Numbered from the stretch's first letter, positions 26,037 to 34,362 are shown. The stretch: DNA of 64,000 nucleotides from an uncultured Acidobacteriota bacterium (GCA_903832055.1 CAILAC010000010.1:124001-188000), one strand, 5' to 3'. Made by a program: numbers and translations. The notes: generated by a model not told the origin, from the sequence alone.

Positions 26037-26531
26037 CTATTTGGCGATTTCCAGAGCCGAAGCGATCATCGACTTTTCCGCCTGCACCGCTGAACCGTTC
26101 AGACCGTAGGCGCGCGTTGCTCCCATCAGGTCCACCATCTCGGTCAGCGGATTGATATCCGGATAGGAGACAAATCCCTCGGCATCGGCATCCGGATGGC
26201 TGGGGTCGTACCGCTTCAATGCAGGAGCCGTATCCTCAACCACTCCTGCAATGCGCACCCCCGGAGCTGCGCTTTCCCCGTTCAACAGTGATCCGGGTAC
26301 CGCACCGGCCAGCTGACCCGGGATCTGACCCGGAATCAGGCCCGACAAATGCCCGGCAAAGGCCTGATCCCCGCCACCCGTGGCGAAGATCACATGCTGA
26401 CGCCGATAGGGCGTGCCATTGGGAGTCCGAGTGGTCTCCGCATTGGCCATATTTGCAGCCACCACCTCGGCCCTCATCCGCTCCGCCTGCATGGCGGCTC
26501 CTGACTGGTCAATCATGCCAAAAAGATTCAT
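26037..26531 (-). CDS. flgC: flagellar proximal rod protein FlgC
   Basis: FlgC is a proximal rod subunit. The start MNLFGMIDQSGAAMQAERMR at 26531 has a GGAGGAG ribosome site. The rod motif VVAANMANAETTRTPNGTPYRRQ is near residue 24, and the C-terminus has VSYPDINPLTEMVDLMGATRAY, typical of FlgC. A Gly-Pro-rich insert (GLIPGQIPGQLAGAVPGS) lies at about residue 63-80 and lengthens the protein to 164 residues. It lies 39 bases after flgB is read. Confidence 0.94.
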   Translation of the reverse strand: MNLFGMIDQSGAAMQAERMRAEVVAANMANAETTRTPNGTPYRRQHVIFATGGGDQAFAGHLSGLIPGQIPGQLAGAVPGSLLNGESAAPGVRIAGVVEDTAPALKRYDPSHPDADAEGFVSYPDINPLTEMVDLMGATRAYGLNGSAVQAEKSMIASALEIAK

Positions 26532-26603
26532 TCCTGCTCCTCCCGTCGACTCCGTACCACGCACACGCCTTGAGGCTGTTTTGCGTCCAGTCCCTATCGA
26601 GCC

Positions 26604-26984
26604 TTACTTGGCGTCGGCATGGATCGCATCAAAGATGCGCGTGTATTCCCGCCGCAGCAAGGCAACGCCAGTTTTGAACTTCAACTGAGCTTCTGCCAGA
26701 TTCAGACCTTCCCGGTCCATCGAAACGTTGTTGCCATCGGGTCGCACAATGAGCCCATCCTCCTGGAAAACTCTTGGATTCAGACCGGGCCCACCGGGCT
26801 CCGGACTGAGGCCACCATCGGCCGTCGCCATCGCCTGCTGCATCTCCGCTTCAAAGTCCATGCCCAGGGCGCGATACCCGGGCGTGTCAATGTTGGCCAT
26901 GTTGGCCGCTGTCAATTGAATCTGGCGCGTGTCCAGATCAAGGTAGTGAGCAATTTCACTGCTGAGCCTTGTCGCAATTTCCAC
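26604..26984 (-). CDS. flgB: flagellar proximal rod protein FlgB
   Basis: FlgB is a proximal rod subunit. The best start is a GTG at 26984, directly behind AGGAGGT, giving 126 residues that begin with EIATRLSSEIAHYLDLDTRQ; the frame upstream has no better site. The rod motif TAANMANIDTPGYRALGMDFE lies near residue 28 and the C-terminus has LKFKTGVALLRREYTRIFDAI. It heads the flgB-to-flgE unit and has a sigma-54-type promoter about 40 bases upstream. Confidence 0.93.
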   Translation of the reverse strand: MEIATRLSSEIAHYLDLDTRQIQLTAANMANIDTPGYRALGMDFEAEMQQAMATADGGLSPEPGGPGLNPRVFQEDGLIVRPDGNNVSMDREGLNLAEAQLKFKTGVALLRREYTRIFDAIHADAK

Positions 26985-27025
26985 ACAACCTCCTGCGCGC
27001 TCGACATTCGATTCAGGGCGCCTGC

Positions 27026-27040
27026 GCAATCCCGCGCCCA
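27026..27040 (-). promoter_or_regulatory. candidate sigma-54 promoter for the flgB operon
   Basis: The minus strand reads TGGGCGCGGGATTGC with GG and GC ten bases apart. The -12 element ATTGC fits well. The predicted start is near 27014, which leaves a 30-base leader with the AGGAGGT site before the GTG of flgB. An inverted repeat (AGCCGGA at 27044-27050 and TCCGGCT at 27074-27080) lies just upstream. Confidence 0.6.
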
Positions 27041-27093
27041 CTCAGCCGGAACCAACCTTTGAGCTGTTAAAACTCCGGCTGCATGCAACCGTT

Positions 27094-28518
27094 TCAGTTC
27101 ATTAACGAGAGTCCAAAGTCAATTTCCGCGGCGGTAATTACCGGTTCGTTCCCCGCCAGAATCGCCGCCCTTTCAAGCACGTGTTCCAGTTCCCTGACAT
27201 TGCCCGGCCACCCATGCTGACCCAGTCTGGCCATCGCCGAGGCATCCACGCGTTTGACCGGCGACTTGCGCCCCATCTGTTCCATGAAATGGTTCACAAG
27301 CTGGGGCAGGTCTTCCAGGTGTTCAATCAGCCCGGGCGTGTGAATCAGGAAAACCGCCAGGCGGTAATACAAGTCGGCGCGAAAGATCCCCTTTTGGGCA
27401 TCAATCGCAAGCGGCTGGTGGGTCGCCGCCACAATGCGCACATCCACTTTCACGGTTTCGTTGTCGCCAATCCGCTGCAGTTCGCCATTTTCAAAGAATC
27501 GGAGCAACTTCGATTGCAGTGCCAGCGGCATCTCTCCGATCTCATCGAGAAAGAGCGTTCCGCCGTCGGCAGACTCAATTCGTCCGGTCCGGCCCTGCAC
27601 CGCTCCGGTAAATGCTCCCCGGGTATGGCCAAACAGTTCAGCCTCCAGCAGCGCTTCGGGAATCGCGGCGCAATTGATTGCTACAAACGGCTTGCGTGAG
27701 CGATTGGAGAGCCGGTGAAGCGCCTCGGCCACCAGTTCCTTGCCTGTACCAGTCGGCCCCTCGATCAGCACAGGAGTGGTTCTCTCCGCCACCAGCCGAA
27801 TGCGACGGCTCACCTCCAGCATCACTGCACTCGTCCCGATCAGCGTCGGAATACGCTCTGATGCGGGAATCTCCTTGCGCGCCAGGGGGGCCGAAACCCT
27901 CCCGGCTGCAGTCGCTCCCGCGGTCAGGATCGAGTTTGCCGGAGGATAATTGCCAGATTGAAATTGAGATTCATTGCCCTCTGCCGCAACTTGCTCGGCA
28001 GGGCGCGGCAACCGCGAAGTCAGGGGAGGCTCCGGCAGGTGGGCGAGCTGACTGAGCCGTGTCGGTCCACCCCCTTCATCCATATCTGCCGCCGACTGCC
28101 ACGCAGCACTGTCTCCCTCCTGGCTTCGCCGCAGCGCATACAGCAACTCCTGGTGGTAGGGACTGCGCGGGCTATTCTCAGCCGAAACCCCATCGGTCAG
28201 CATCACATCCACATGCGGATAGTCACGGTGAAAATCACGCAGAAACTCATTCACGTCCAGATCTGGAAGCCAGGGATCGATCAGCAGTGCTTCAAGCTGG
28301 GTAGACTGCGATGCCACCCAGGCATCGGCTCCTCCCTGCGCCTCAAGCACCTGCCAGCGCAGCCCCGTCAAGGAATGGCGCAGCCTTTCGCGCAGACTTG
28401 AGTCGGAGCTGACCACCAGCACACTCCGCACGCGTGACCGGAATGGCAGACTCTGCGCAGCCGAAATCGGCATGACCGCAGAAGCGGAATTGGGCACTGC
28501 AATTGAAACTGGCAACAT
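27094..28518 (-). CDS. sigma-54 activator (FlgR/FleQ-like) without DNA-binding domain
   Basis: AAA+ transcription activator for sigma-54 polymerase. The ATG at 28518 has GGAGACG upstream and gives 474 residues. Residues about 30-110 form a degenerate receiver: the usual acidic pair is Ser-Ser (VLVVSSDSS) and the phospho-acceptor position keeps D81 (LLIDPWLP), with no clear switch lysine. The AAA+ domain is intact: Walker A GPTGTGKE at 254-261, GAFTGA at 301-306, Walker B LFLDEIG at 322-328. The protein stops right after the AAA+ lid (WPGNVRELEHVLERAA); no Fis-type helix-turn-helix follows, and none is found in another frame downstream. FlgR of Helicobacter also lacks this domain. It precedes the flgB operon and probably drives the three -24/-12 sites in the locus. 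Confidence 0.86.
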   Translation of the reverse strand: MLPVSIAVPNSASAVMPISAAQSLPFRSRVRSVLVVSSDSSLRERLRHSLTGLRWQVLEAQGGADAWVASQSTQLEALLIDPWLPDLDVNEFLRDFHRDYPHVDVMLTDGVSAENSPRSPYHQELLYALRRSQEGDSAAWQSAADMDEGGGPTRLSQLAHLPEPPLTSRLPRPAEQVAAEGNESQFQSGNYPPANSILTAGATAAGRVSAPLARKEIPASERIPTLIGTSAVMLEVSRRIRLVAERTTPVLIEGPTGTGKELVAEALHRLSNRSRKPFVAINCAAIPEALLEAELFGHTRGAFTGAVQGRTGRIESADGGTLFLDEIGEMPLALQSKLLRFFENGELQRIGDNETVKVDVRIVAATHQPLAIDAQKGIFRADLYYRLAVFLIHTPGLIEHLEDLPQLVNHFMEQMGRKSPVKRVDASAMARLGQHGWPGNVRELEHVLERAAILAGNEPVITAAEIDFGLSLMN

Positions 28519-28600
28519 GGCTTCGTCTCCTGGCAATACGACTTTGTCTTTCAAATCTGTGGCCCGCAGCAATGGCGGATGCAAGGTACCTGAGCGCAGT

Positions 28601-29365
28601 TCAGATCGATTCAAGCGTCCCATTAACTGTCCGGTCCCGTACGCTGCCCGAGATCACCTGACCCAAGACCTGCGGTGGCAATGGCAGATGGAGTTCCGCC
28701 TCGGAGGGCACCAGGTAGCCATGCCCTCGCACCGTGCGCAGCAGAAATCCCGGTGGCGGATCTTTCAGCTTGCGCCGCAGATAGTTCACGTACACATCGA
28801 CGATGTTGGTTGTCTGGGCCGGCTCCATATTCCAGACTGCGTCCAGCAGTTCCACCCGCGAAATGCATTGGCCGCGATGCAGCATCAGATGTTCGATCAG
28901 CGCAAATTCCTTGTTGGTCAGCGGAATCAGTTCGCCCGCGCGCCGGGCCGTATGGTCCAGCCGGTCGAGTTCCAGATCCCCTACCCGCAGCGTCAGCTTG
29001 GCTTCCCGTTTGCGGCGCAGCAGGGCGCGGCTACGGGCACGCAGCTCATGCAGGCTAAAGGGCTTCACCATCAGGTCGTCCGCTCCCAGATCCAGGCACC
29101 GGATGCGGGTCTCCACCTCCTGCCTGCCGGTCAGCACCAGCACCGGCAACTGCAGGTCGAGCAGACGCATCGCAGCCAGTGCCTGTTCACCATCCATCAC
29201 TGGAAGGTTGAGGTCGAGAATCGTCAGATCCGGCATATCCTCGCGAAAGGCCTCCACGGCCTCTGCGCCATTCGACGCACAGCGCACCCGGTGTCCGTCC
29301 GATTCCATGCCGCGCGTCAAAAACATCGCAAGCGCCCGATCATCTTCGGCAATCAAAAGCCTCAT
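28601..29365 (-). CDS. OmpR/PhoB-type response regulator
   Basis: A 254-residue two-domain regulator. The ATG at 29365 (MRLLIAEDDR) has GGAGAGG upstream and is the natural receiver start; the long upstream frame is rejected. The receiver has D8-D9, phospho-acceptor D51 (ILDLNLPVMDG) and lysine in LMVKPFS. The C-terminal winged helix has LTNKEFALIEHLMLHRGQ and RTVRGHGYLV. No histidine kinase gene is adjacent, so the signal is unknown. It stands just upstream of the flagellar sigma-54 activator in the same direction and may control flagellar entry or an unrelated regulon. Confidence 0.92.
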   Translation of the reverse strand: MRLLIAEDDRALAMFLTRGMESDGHRVRCASNGAEAVEAFREDMPDLTILDLNLPVMDGEQALAAMRLLDLQLPVLVLTGRQEVETRIRCLDLGADDLMVKPFSLHELRARSRALLRRKREAKLTLRVGDLELDRLDHTARRAGELIPLTNKEFALIEHLMLHRGQCISRVELLDAVWNMEPAQTTNIVDVYVNYLRRKLKDPPPGFLLRTVRGHGYLVPSEAELHLPLPPQVLGQVISGSVRDRTVNGTLESI

Positions 29366-29669
29366 CACACCTCTCCCCGTTCTGTCGCGTCCTGTGGCAG
29401 ATTGCAGATTCTGCGACTGGTTCCGTCTCCACCACCATCCCCCGAATGGTTCAGGGACCTCAAGAGAAATCCATGAAGGAAGGATGTGGCGGTTCCGAGA
29501 TTGGGAGAAGCTCACAAGGATTCCCAAAAAAGTGTCCCAACTCGCTCCTCTTCTAAGTACCTCCCCATTGGAATCCGCCCACATATTCCATCCGGCCTGC
29601 GGTACCACTAGAGAACATTCAGCGAAAATAACAGTGGCTAATTCGCTTTTCGTTCGCTAGAATGCCCGC
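29366..29669. other. divergent intergenic region between response regulator and lexA
   Basis: This 304-base gap holds the lexA promoter at its right end. The left part should hold the promoter for the response regulator, but I see no convincing -35/-10 pair there. No gene is supported in it; frames across it lack starts with ribosome sites. Confidence 0.6.
29658..29663 (+). promoter_or_regulatory. -10 element of a possibly leaderless lexA transcript
   Basis: TAGAAT ends six bases before the lexA ATG, and no ribosome site precedes the ATG. A transcript starting at the usual distance from this hexamer would begin at or next to the ATG. TTCGCT at 29642-29647 is repeated directly at 29653-29658 and may be an operator half-site pair, possibly for LexA itself. 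Confidence 0.5.
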
Positions 29670-30275
29670 ATGGCCGTCACGCGTAGACAAAAAGAAGTTC
29701 TTGATTTCCTCGAGTCCTTTGTAACCAGGAACGGTTATTCCCCTTCCTTCGAAGAAATCGCCCGGGGGCTCGAACTGAAGTCTCTGGCTACCGTTCACAA
29801 GCACATCACCAATCTCGAGAAGAAAGGGCTGCTTGACCGGACCCACAACCGCAGTCGCTCCATCGACGTGGTGCCGGCAGGGTCGCGAACCCGCACCAGC
29901 GAGCGCCTGCCCCTCATGGGCAGAATCGCCGCCGGCCTGCCCGTCGAGGCCAGCGAAAATGCCGAGAGCATTTCTTTACACGATGTCGTGGGGAATAAGG
30001 ACGTCTTCGCTCTTGAAGTCAGGGGCGACTCCATGCGCGACGAACACATCATCAGCGGCGACTATGTGCTGGTTGAGCGCACCCGCACCGCCCGTCAGGG
30101 TGAGATTGTCGTGGCCCTCGTGCGCGGCTCTGAGACCACTCTCAAGCGCTTCTATCTCGAGGGCAATCAGGTGCGTCTGCAACCCGCCAATCTGGAGATG
30201 GACCCCATCTTCGTTCCAGCCGCACAGGTGGCAATCCAGGGGCGCGTCCTGGGTGTTTTGCGCCGCTACCGCTGA
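29670..30275 (+). CDS. lexA: SOS repressor LexA
   Basis: LexA represses DNA-damage genes and cleaves itself when RecA is active. The 201-residue protein has an N-terminal winged helix (YSPSFEEIARGLELKSLATVHKHITNLEKKG, in part). The cleavage site is Ala88-Gly89 in GRIAAGLP. The catalytic serine is S121 (RGDSM) and the lysine is K159 (ETTLKRF), as in active LexA. The ATG has no ribosome site, but the -10 element TAGAAT six bases upstream explains it. A strong terminator follows. Confidence 0.96.
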   Translation: MAVTRRQKEVLDFLESFVTRNGYSPSFEEIARGLELKSLATVHKHITNLEKKGLLDRTHNRSRSIDVVPAGSRTRTSERLPLMGRIAAGLPVEASENAESISLHDVVGNKDVFALEVRGDSMRDEHIISGDYVLVERTRTARQGEIVVALVRGSETTLKRFYLEGNQVRLQPANLEMDPIFVPAAQVAIQGRVLGVLRRYR

Positions 30276-30341
30276 CCCTGTCGCTCAGCCTGGCCCCGAT
30301 CCTGCAATCCAGTGAAGTACATCAGCAAAGCGCCAGCAAAA

Positions 30342-30379
30342 AGGGCGGCCAGACCAACCGGTCTGCCGCCCTCTTTCTT
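30342..30379. terminator. bidirectional terminator between lexA and trxA
   Basis: AGGGCGG and CAGACC pair with GGTCTG and CCGCCCT around an AACC loop, with one unpaired C. On the plus strand CTTTCTTT follows the stem, and on the minus strand a five-T run follows. It serves convergent lexA and trxA. Confidence 0.88.
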
Positions 30380-30402
30380 TGATTCGTTCCGCCCGAAATT
30401 GC

Positions 30403-30756
30403 TTAAGCGAGGCTGCTCGGAGCCATGGCGAGCACACGATGAACCTTTTCTTCAATCACTTCACGCGGCACATAACCCACGATCTGATCGGCGACCTTGC
30501 CGCCCTTGAAGAAAAGAAGCGCCGGAATCCCGCGAATCCCATAGCGCGACGGAGTAGCGCCATTCTGGTCAACGTTGACCTTCACAACCTTCAGTTTGCC
30601 GGCAAAAGACGTTGCCAGATCATCGACGATCGGCGCGATCGCCTTGCACGGGCCACACCATACTGCCCAGAAATCAACCAGAACCGGCTGCTCCGATTGC
30701 AGCACATCCTGATCAAACGTTGCATCACTCACTTCTAAAACTGCGCTTCCGGCCAT
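30403..30756 (-). CDS. trxA: thioredoxin
   Basis: Thioredoxin reduces cytosolic disulfides. The ATG at 30756 (MAGSAVLEVSDATF) has GAGGAG upstream and gives 117 residues; the longer frame to 30873 is rejected. The active site is WCGPC with cysteines at 34 and 37, and the cis-proline is in GIPALLFF. The gene stands alone, with a terminator on its 3' side and an upstream palindrome/direct repeat that may be its operator. Confidence 0.94.
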   Translation of the reverse strand: MAGSAVLEVSDATFDQDVLQSEQPVLVDFWAVWCGPCKAIAPIVDDLATSFAGKLKVVKVNVDQNGATPSRYGIRGIPALLFFKGGKVADQIVGYVPREVIEEKVHRVLAMAPSSLA

Positions 30757-30804
30757 TTTTCTCCTCGCGGGTCTGACTCTTGATCCTGTTACTGTCAGTT
30801 TAAC

Positions 30805-30834
30805 TGCATTTGACATCTCATGAGATGCATTTGA
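30805..30834. promoter_or_regulatory. palindrome inside direct repeats upstream of trxA
   Basis: TGCATTTGA occurs at 30805-30813 and again at 30826-30834, a 21-base spacing (two helical turns). Between them lies the perfect 14-base palindrome CATCTCATGAGATG at 30814-30827. This looks like a protein-binding site about 50-80 bases upstream of the trxA start. The regulator is unknown. Confidence 0.5.
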
Positions 30835-30943
30835 ATGCAAGAAGTCGCAAGCGGTTCCACCCAGGAGTCGCAAAATTCACGGCTTCCCGAACCGATTCCG
30901 ATGATAGCTTGGGTTTTGAATACACGATTGGACTTGATCTAAA

Positions 30944-30982
30944 TAAAAAAGCGCCCGGATTCCATCAGGAACCACGGGCGCT
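30944..30982 (-). terminator. intrinsic terminator after thrB
   Basis: AGCGCCCG pairs with CGGGCGCT, with an inner TTCC/GGAA. On the minus strand it is followed by TTTTTTATTTAG. It lies about 170 bases beyond the thrB stop, in the direction of transcription. Confidence 0.85.
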
Positions 30983-31153
30983 AGAGCAGCCCTCCCCCAG
31001 AACTGCCCACACACGTGAATCTAGGTTTTCCTAATCCGAATTGCAAGAAATCTTAGGTAACCGCCAAAGTAATCACCAATGGGGGATGCCAGATTCTGCG
31101 GCACTTACCTGTTCCAAATGTGCTCGATCGCCGAATCGCCGCAGCTATACCAG

Positions 31154-32083
31154 CTATTCGCCCTCGAAAGGCCGACCCTGCCAGCTCGCCTGCGCACCCT
31201 TGTTCTCAAATCGCGCCTCAAGCGTCTCTGCCCGGCAGCCCGCCTCGATGGCCCGGCAAATCGCGGCCTTCGCCTGCTCCATCATGTCGTCTCCGGAAAT
31301 AATCAGCAGTATCGAAGGTCCAGCCCCGCTCAGAGCCACGCCCAAAATGCCGTCACGACCCGCCAGGGGCAACAAACGTGGCAGCAGCAAGCAAATCTCT
31401 GACCGGTAAGGCTGATGAATGCGGTCCGCCATTGCCGGACGCAGCAAATCCCCGCGCCCCTGCGCAAAGGCAAGACCGAGCAGCGCCGCAGCCTGAATGT
31501 TCGCCACCGCATCCGCTCGTGAGTACCGATCCGGCAAAACCGCCCGCGCCTTGCTTGTCGCCAGCGGGTCAGCAGGCATCACAATCAGCGCCCGCCAATC
31601 TGCCGGTGGCTCCACACGCGCCGCATGGACCTGCCGGCCTTCACATGCAGCCACCACCAACCCGCCCAGCCAGCAGGCAGTTGCATTATCCGGGTGGCCC
31701 TCTTGCGCGCATGCCTCCGCAAGAATCTGCTCCCCGCTCCAGCCAAGCCCGCCAAAATGCACCGCCAGCGCAATCGCCGCCAACCGTCCCGCAGCCGAAG
31801 AACCGCAGCCCATCCCCAGCGGAATCCCGTTTTGCATCCGGATCGCGAGCGGTACAACCTCCCGCCCTTCCCGCACCAGGAGCGCGCGGTAAGTCTCGAG
31901 AATCAGGTTGTCGTCCAGCCGCCCACACAGGTCCGCATTGCGGCCCTCCGCATCAATATGGAAGGCATCAGCAGCCTCAGCCTCAATCTCCAGATGAAAA
32001 TCCAGCGCCACCGCCGCCGAATCAAATGCAGCGCCCAGATTGGCCGAGGTAGCAGGCAAGCGAAGTCTCAAAACTGAAGCCAC
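31154..32083 (-). CDS. thrB: homoserine kinase ThrB
   Basis: ThrB phosphorylates homoserine in threonine synthesis. The GHMP kinase pattern is clear: LRLPATSANLGAAFDS at the start, the ATP loop GIPLGMGCGSSAAGRLAA, and the C-terminal GVALSGAGPSILLI. About 309 residues is standard. The GTG at 32083 has AGGTGG eight bases upstream; a GTG at 32095 would overlap thrC by ten bases and has no clear site. It follows thrC and ends in a terminator. Confidence 0.94.
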   Translation of the reverse strand: MASVLRLRLPATSANLGAAFDSAAVALDFHLEIEAEAADAFHIDAEGRNADLCGRLDDNLILETYRALLVREGREVVPLAIRMQNGIPLGMGCGSSAAGRLAAIALAVHFGGLGWSGEQILAEACAQEGHPDNATACWLGGLVVAACEGRQVHAARVEPPADWRALIVMPADPLATSKARAVLPDRYSRADAVANIQAAALLGLAFAQGRGDLLRPAMADRIHQPYRSEICLLLPRLLPLAGRDGILGVALSGAGPSILLIISGDDMMEQAKAAICRAIEAGCRAETLEARFENKGAQASWQGRPFEGE

Positions 32084-32085
32084 TG

Positions 32086-33450
32086 CTAGACCCACCTGCT
32101 TTGAATTTCGTCCAGAGCCTTCAGCACAGCCCCCGGCGTCGCATCCACTTCCACCGCATTCCGGCGCAGCGCTGCAATCTCCGGCAACAAAGGTTCTGCC
32201 TCTTCCGGCCGCAGCAGCGTTCCTTTGTGAAAGTCAATCGTATATTCAGCGTCTTTCAGCGTGTGTCCGGTCAGCAGCAACACCACCGTGTCAGAAGGAG
32301 CAACCCTGCCATCAGCAACCAGCTTCTTCAACCCCGCCAGCGTCACCGCTGAAGCGGGCTCCGACCCGATGCCCTCGCGGCCAATCTCCGCCTTCGCCAC
32401 CGCAATCTCTGCCTCACTCACATCCAGGCACCAGCCACCCGTCTCGTGAATCGCATGCGCCGCCTTCCGCCACGAGGCCGGATTCCCAATCCGGATCGCC
32501 GTAGCCCGCGTCGTTGCCTTCACCGGCTCCATCGCCTCCCCATCGTTCTCCCGGAAGCTCCGCACCAGGGGATTCGCTTCCTCCGCCTGAATCACAGAAA
32601 TCTTCGGCAGCCGCGAAATCAGCCCCAGGGCCTTCATCTCCCGAAATCCCTTGCCCAGCGCCGAGCTGTTCGCCAGATTCCCACCCGGCACCAGAATATG
32701 CTCCGGCACACTCCAGTCGAAGTACTCCGCAATCTCCAGCGCAGGCGTCTTCTGCCCCTCCAGCCGGTATGGATTCACCGAATTCAGCAGATAAATCGGC
32801 GCTTCCTGCACAATCGAGAGCAGCACCCGCAGGCAACCGTCAAAGTCCGTATTCAACTGGCACGTCACCGCGCCATAATCCATAGCCTGCGCCAGTTTGC
32901 CCCAGGCAATCTTTCCCTGCGGAATCAATACCAGGCTCTTCAATCCCGCCCGCGCCGCATACGCCGCCATCGCTGCCGAGGTGTTTCCGGTCGAGGCGCA
33001 CGCCACCCACTCAAATCCGCGCTCCTTGGCCACGCTCAGGGCGGCCGTCATACCCGTGTCTTTGAATGAGCCAGTCGGATTCATCCCCTGGTGCTTGGCG
33101 TAAATCTGGTCCACGCCCAGCGCCTTCGCGGCGCGCGGCAAATGATAGAGCGGCGTGTTACCTTCTTGCAGCGTGATCGCACTTCCAAAACTGTCCAGAA
33201 TCGGCAGCATCTCGCGAAATCGCCACACGCCCGACCGGTCCAGCAATTCAGACGAAGAGCGCCGCTCCCGCCACAGCCATTTCAACGCGCCCGCGTTCGG
33301 ACGGTCCATACCCCCCGCCGCCGACCAGCCCGGGTACTCCACTTCGAAAAGGTCGCCGCACTCTTTGCAACGAAAGATCGAACCAGCCTGGTGCCCGCGG
33401 ATCCGCGTGCCACAACCGAAACAACGTAACTGATGCAGATTGTCGTTCAT
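32086..33450 (-). CDS. thrC: threonine synthase ThrC
   Basis: ThrC converts phosphohomoserine to threonine with PLP. The 454-residue protein begins MNDNLHQLRCFGCG. Residues 9-35 have a zinc-ribbon-like set of four cysteines (CFGCG and CKECG). The PLP lysine lies in NPTGSFKDTGM, and GNTSAAMAAYAARAGLKS follows, as in the class with an N-terminal extension. The start has no clear ribosome site, and TATCAC lies five bases before the ATG, so the transcript may be leaderless. It is followed at once by thrB and stands back to back with modA. Confidence 0.93.
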   Translation of the reverse strand: MNDNLHQLRCFGCGTRIRGHQAGSIFRCKECGDLFEVEYPGWSAAGGMDRPNAGALKWLWRERRSSSELLDRSGVWRFREMLPILDSFGSAITLQEGNTPLYHLPRAAKALGVDQIYAKHQGMNPTGSFKDTGMTAALSVAKERGFEWVACASTGNTSAAMAAYAARAGLKSLVLIPQGKIAWGKLAQAMDYGAVTCQLNTDFDGCLRVLLSIVQEAPIYLLNSVNPYRLEGQKTPALEIAEYFDWSVPEHILVPGGNLANSSALGKGFREMKALGLISRLPKISVIQAEEANPLVRSFRENDGEAMEPVKATTRATAIRIGNPASWRKAAHAIHETGGWCLDVSEAEIAVAKAEIGREGIGSEPASAVTLAGLKKLVADGRVAPSDTVVLLLTGHTLKDAEYTIDFHKGTLLRPEEAEPLLPEIAALRRNAVEVDATPGAVLKALDEIQSRWV

Positions 33451-33510
33451 ATCAAGTGATAGCCTACCAGCAAGGCCGCCCATTTCGCCTGTCTGACCGG
33501 AGAGATCGTC

Positions 33511-34359
33511 ATGCTGTACTACGCCCGCATTCCTGCTTTGAAGCCAGCAATGCGCCTCCGCGACATCGTGCCTCCGATTCTGATTGCTCTGTTTCTGCTC
33601 TTTTTTCAGACGCTTTCCGCCCAGCAACCACCCCTCCGCATCGCCGCTGCCTCTGACCTCCAGCCTGTCCTGCCGCCCATCCTTGGCCAGTTCCAGCGCG
33701 CCACAGGCATTCCCGCAGTAGCAACCTACCAGGCCTCCGCCGCGCTCACCGCTCAGATTCTCAATGGCGCGCCGTTTGACGTTTTCCTCGCGGCTGACCT
33801 CAGCTACCCGAGAAGACTCATCGACGCCGGCCTCGCTGATTCCGCAGGCATCCCTGCCGCCAACGGCTCCAGCACTCCGTCAACCCCCGTCATCTACGCC
33901 CGAGGCTCCCTCGTCCTCTGGACCCGCAAAGAAGGCCCATTTCCCTCGCCTTCCCTCGCCACCCTCACCGACCCCAGACTCCAGCGCCTCGCCATCGCCG
34001 ACCCCGACCGCGCCCCCTACGGCCGCGCTGCCCTCGCCGCGCTCACCAGCCTCAAACTCGCCGCCAGCCTCAAGCCCAAACTCGTCACCGCCGAAAACAT
34101 CTCCCAGACCGCCCAATTCGCCGAAACCGGCAACGCAGATGCCGGCCTCATCTCCCTCACCTCCGCAAAATCACCGCATCTGCTCGCCATCGGCAACTGG
34201 TTCCTCATCCCCAAAGACCTCTACCCGCCCATCGAACAGGGAGCAGTCATCATTTCCCATTCCCCCCAGCGCGAAAACGCCCAGAAGTTCCTCGCATTCC
34301 TCCTCTCCCCAGCCATCCAAAAGCAGTTGGGCGCAAGCGGCCTGACCCCGGTAAATTAG
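33511..34359 (+). CDS. modA: molybdate ABC transporter substrate-binding protein ModA
   Basis: ModA binds molybdate or tungstate in the periplasm. A signal peptide (IVPPILIALFLLFFQTLSAQ) precedes the mature domain. The ModA pattern is clear: LRIAAASDLQPVLPPI, YQASAALTAQILNGAPFDVFLAAD and APYGRAALAAL. The C-terminal IIPKDLYPPIEQGAVII and FLLSPAIQKQLGASG close the fold. The start at 33511 has GGAGAG upstream; an ATG at 33550 is also possible. modB follows three bases later. Confidence 0.93.
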   Translation: MLYYARIPALKPAMRLRDIVPPILIALFLLFFQTLSAQQPPLRIAAASDLQPVLPPILGQFQRATGIPAVATYQASAALTAQILNGAPFDVFLAADLSYPRRLIDAGLADSAGIPAANGSSTPSTPVIYARGSLVLWTRKEGPFPSPSLATLTDPRLQRLAIADPDRAPYGRAALAALTSLKLAASLKPKLVTAENISQTAQFAETGNADAGLISLTSAKSPHLLAIGNWFLIPKDLYPPIEQGAVIISHSPQRENAQKFLAFLLSPAIQKQLGASGLTPVN

Positions 34360-34362
34360 CCC

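Noticed and set aside
29610-29640. GAACATTC upstream of lexA as a Bacillus-type SOS box
   Set aside because: The required GAAC-N4-GTTC symmetry is absent.
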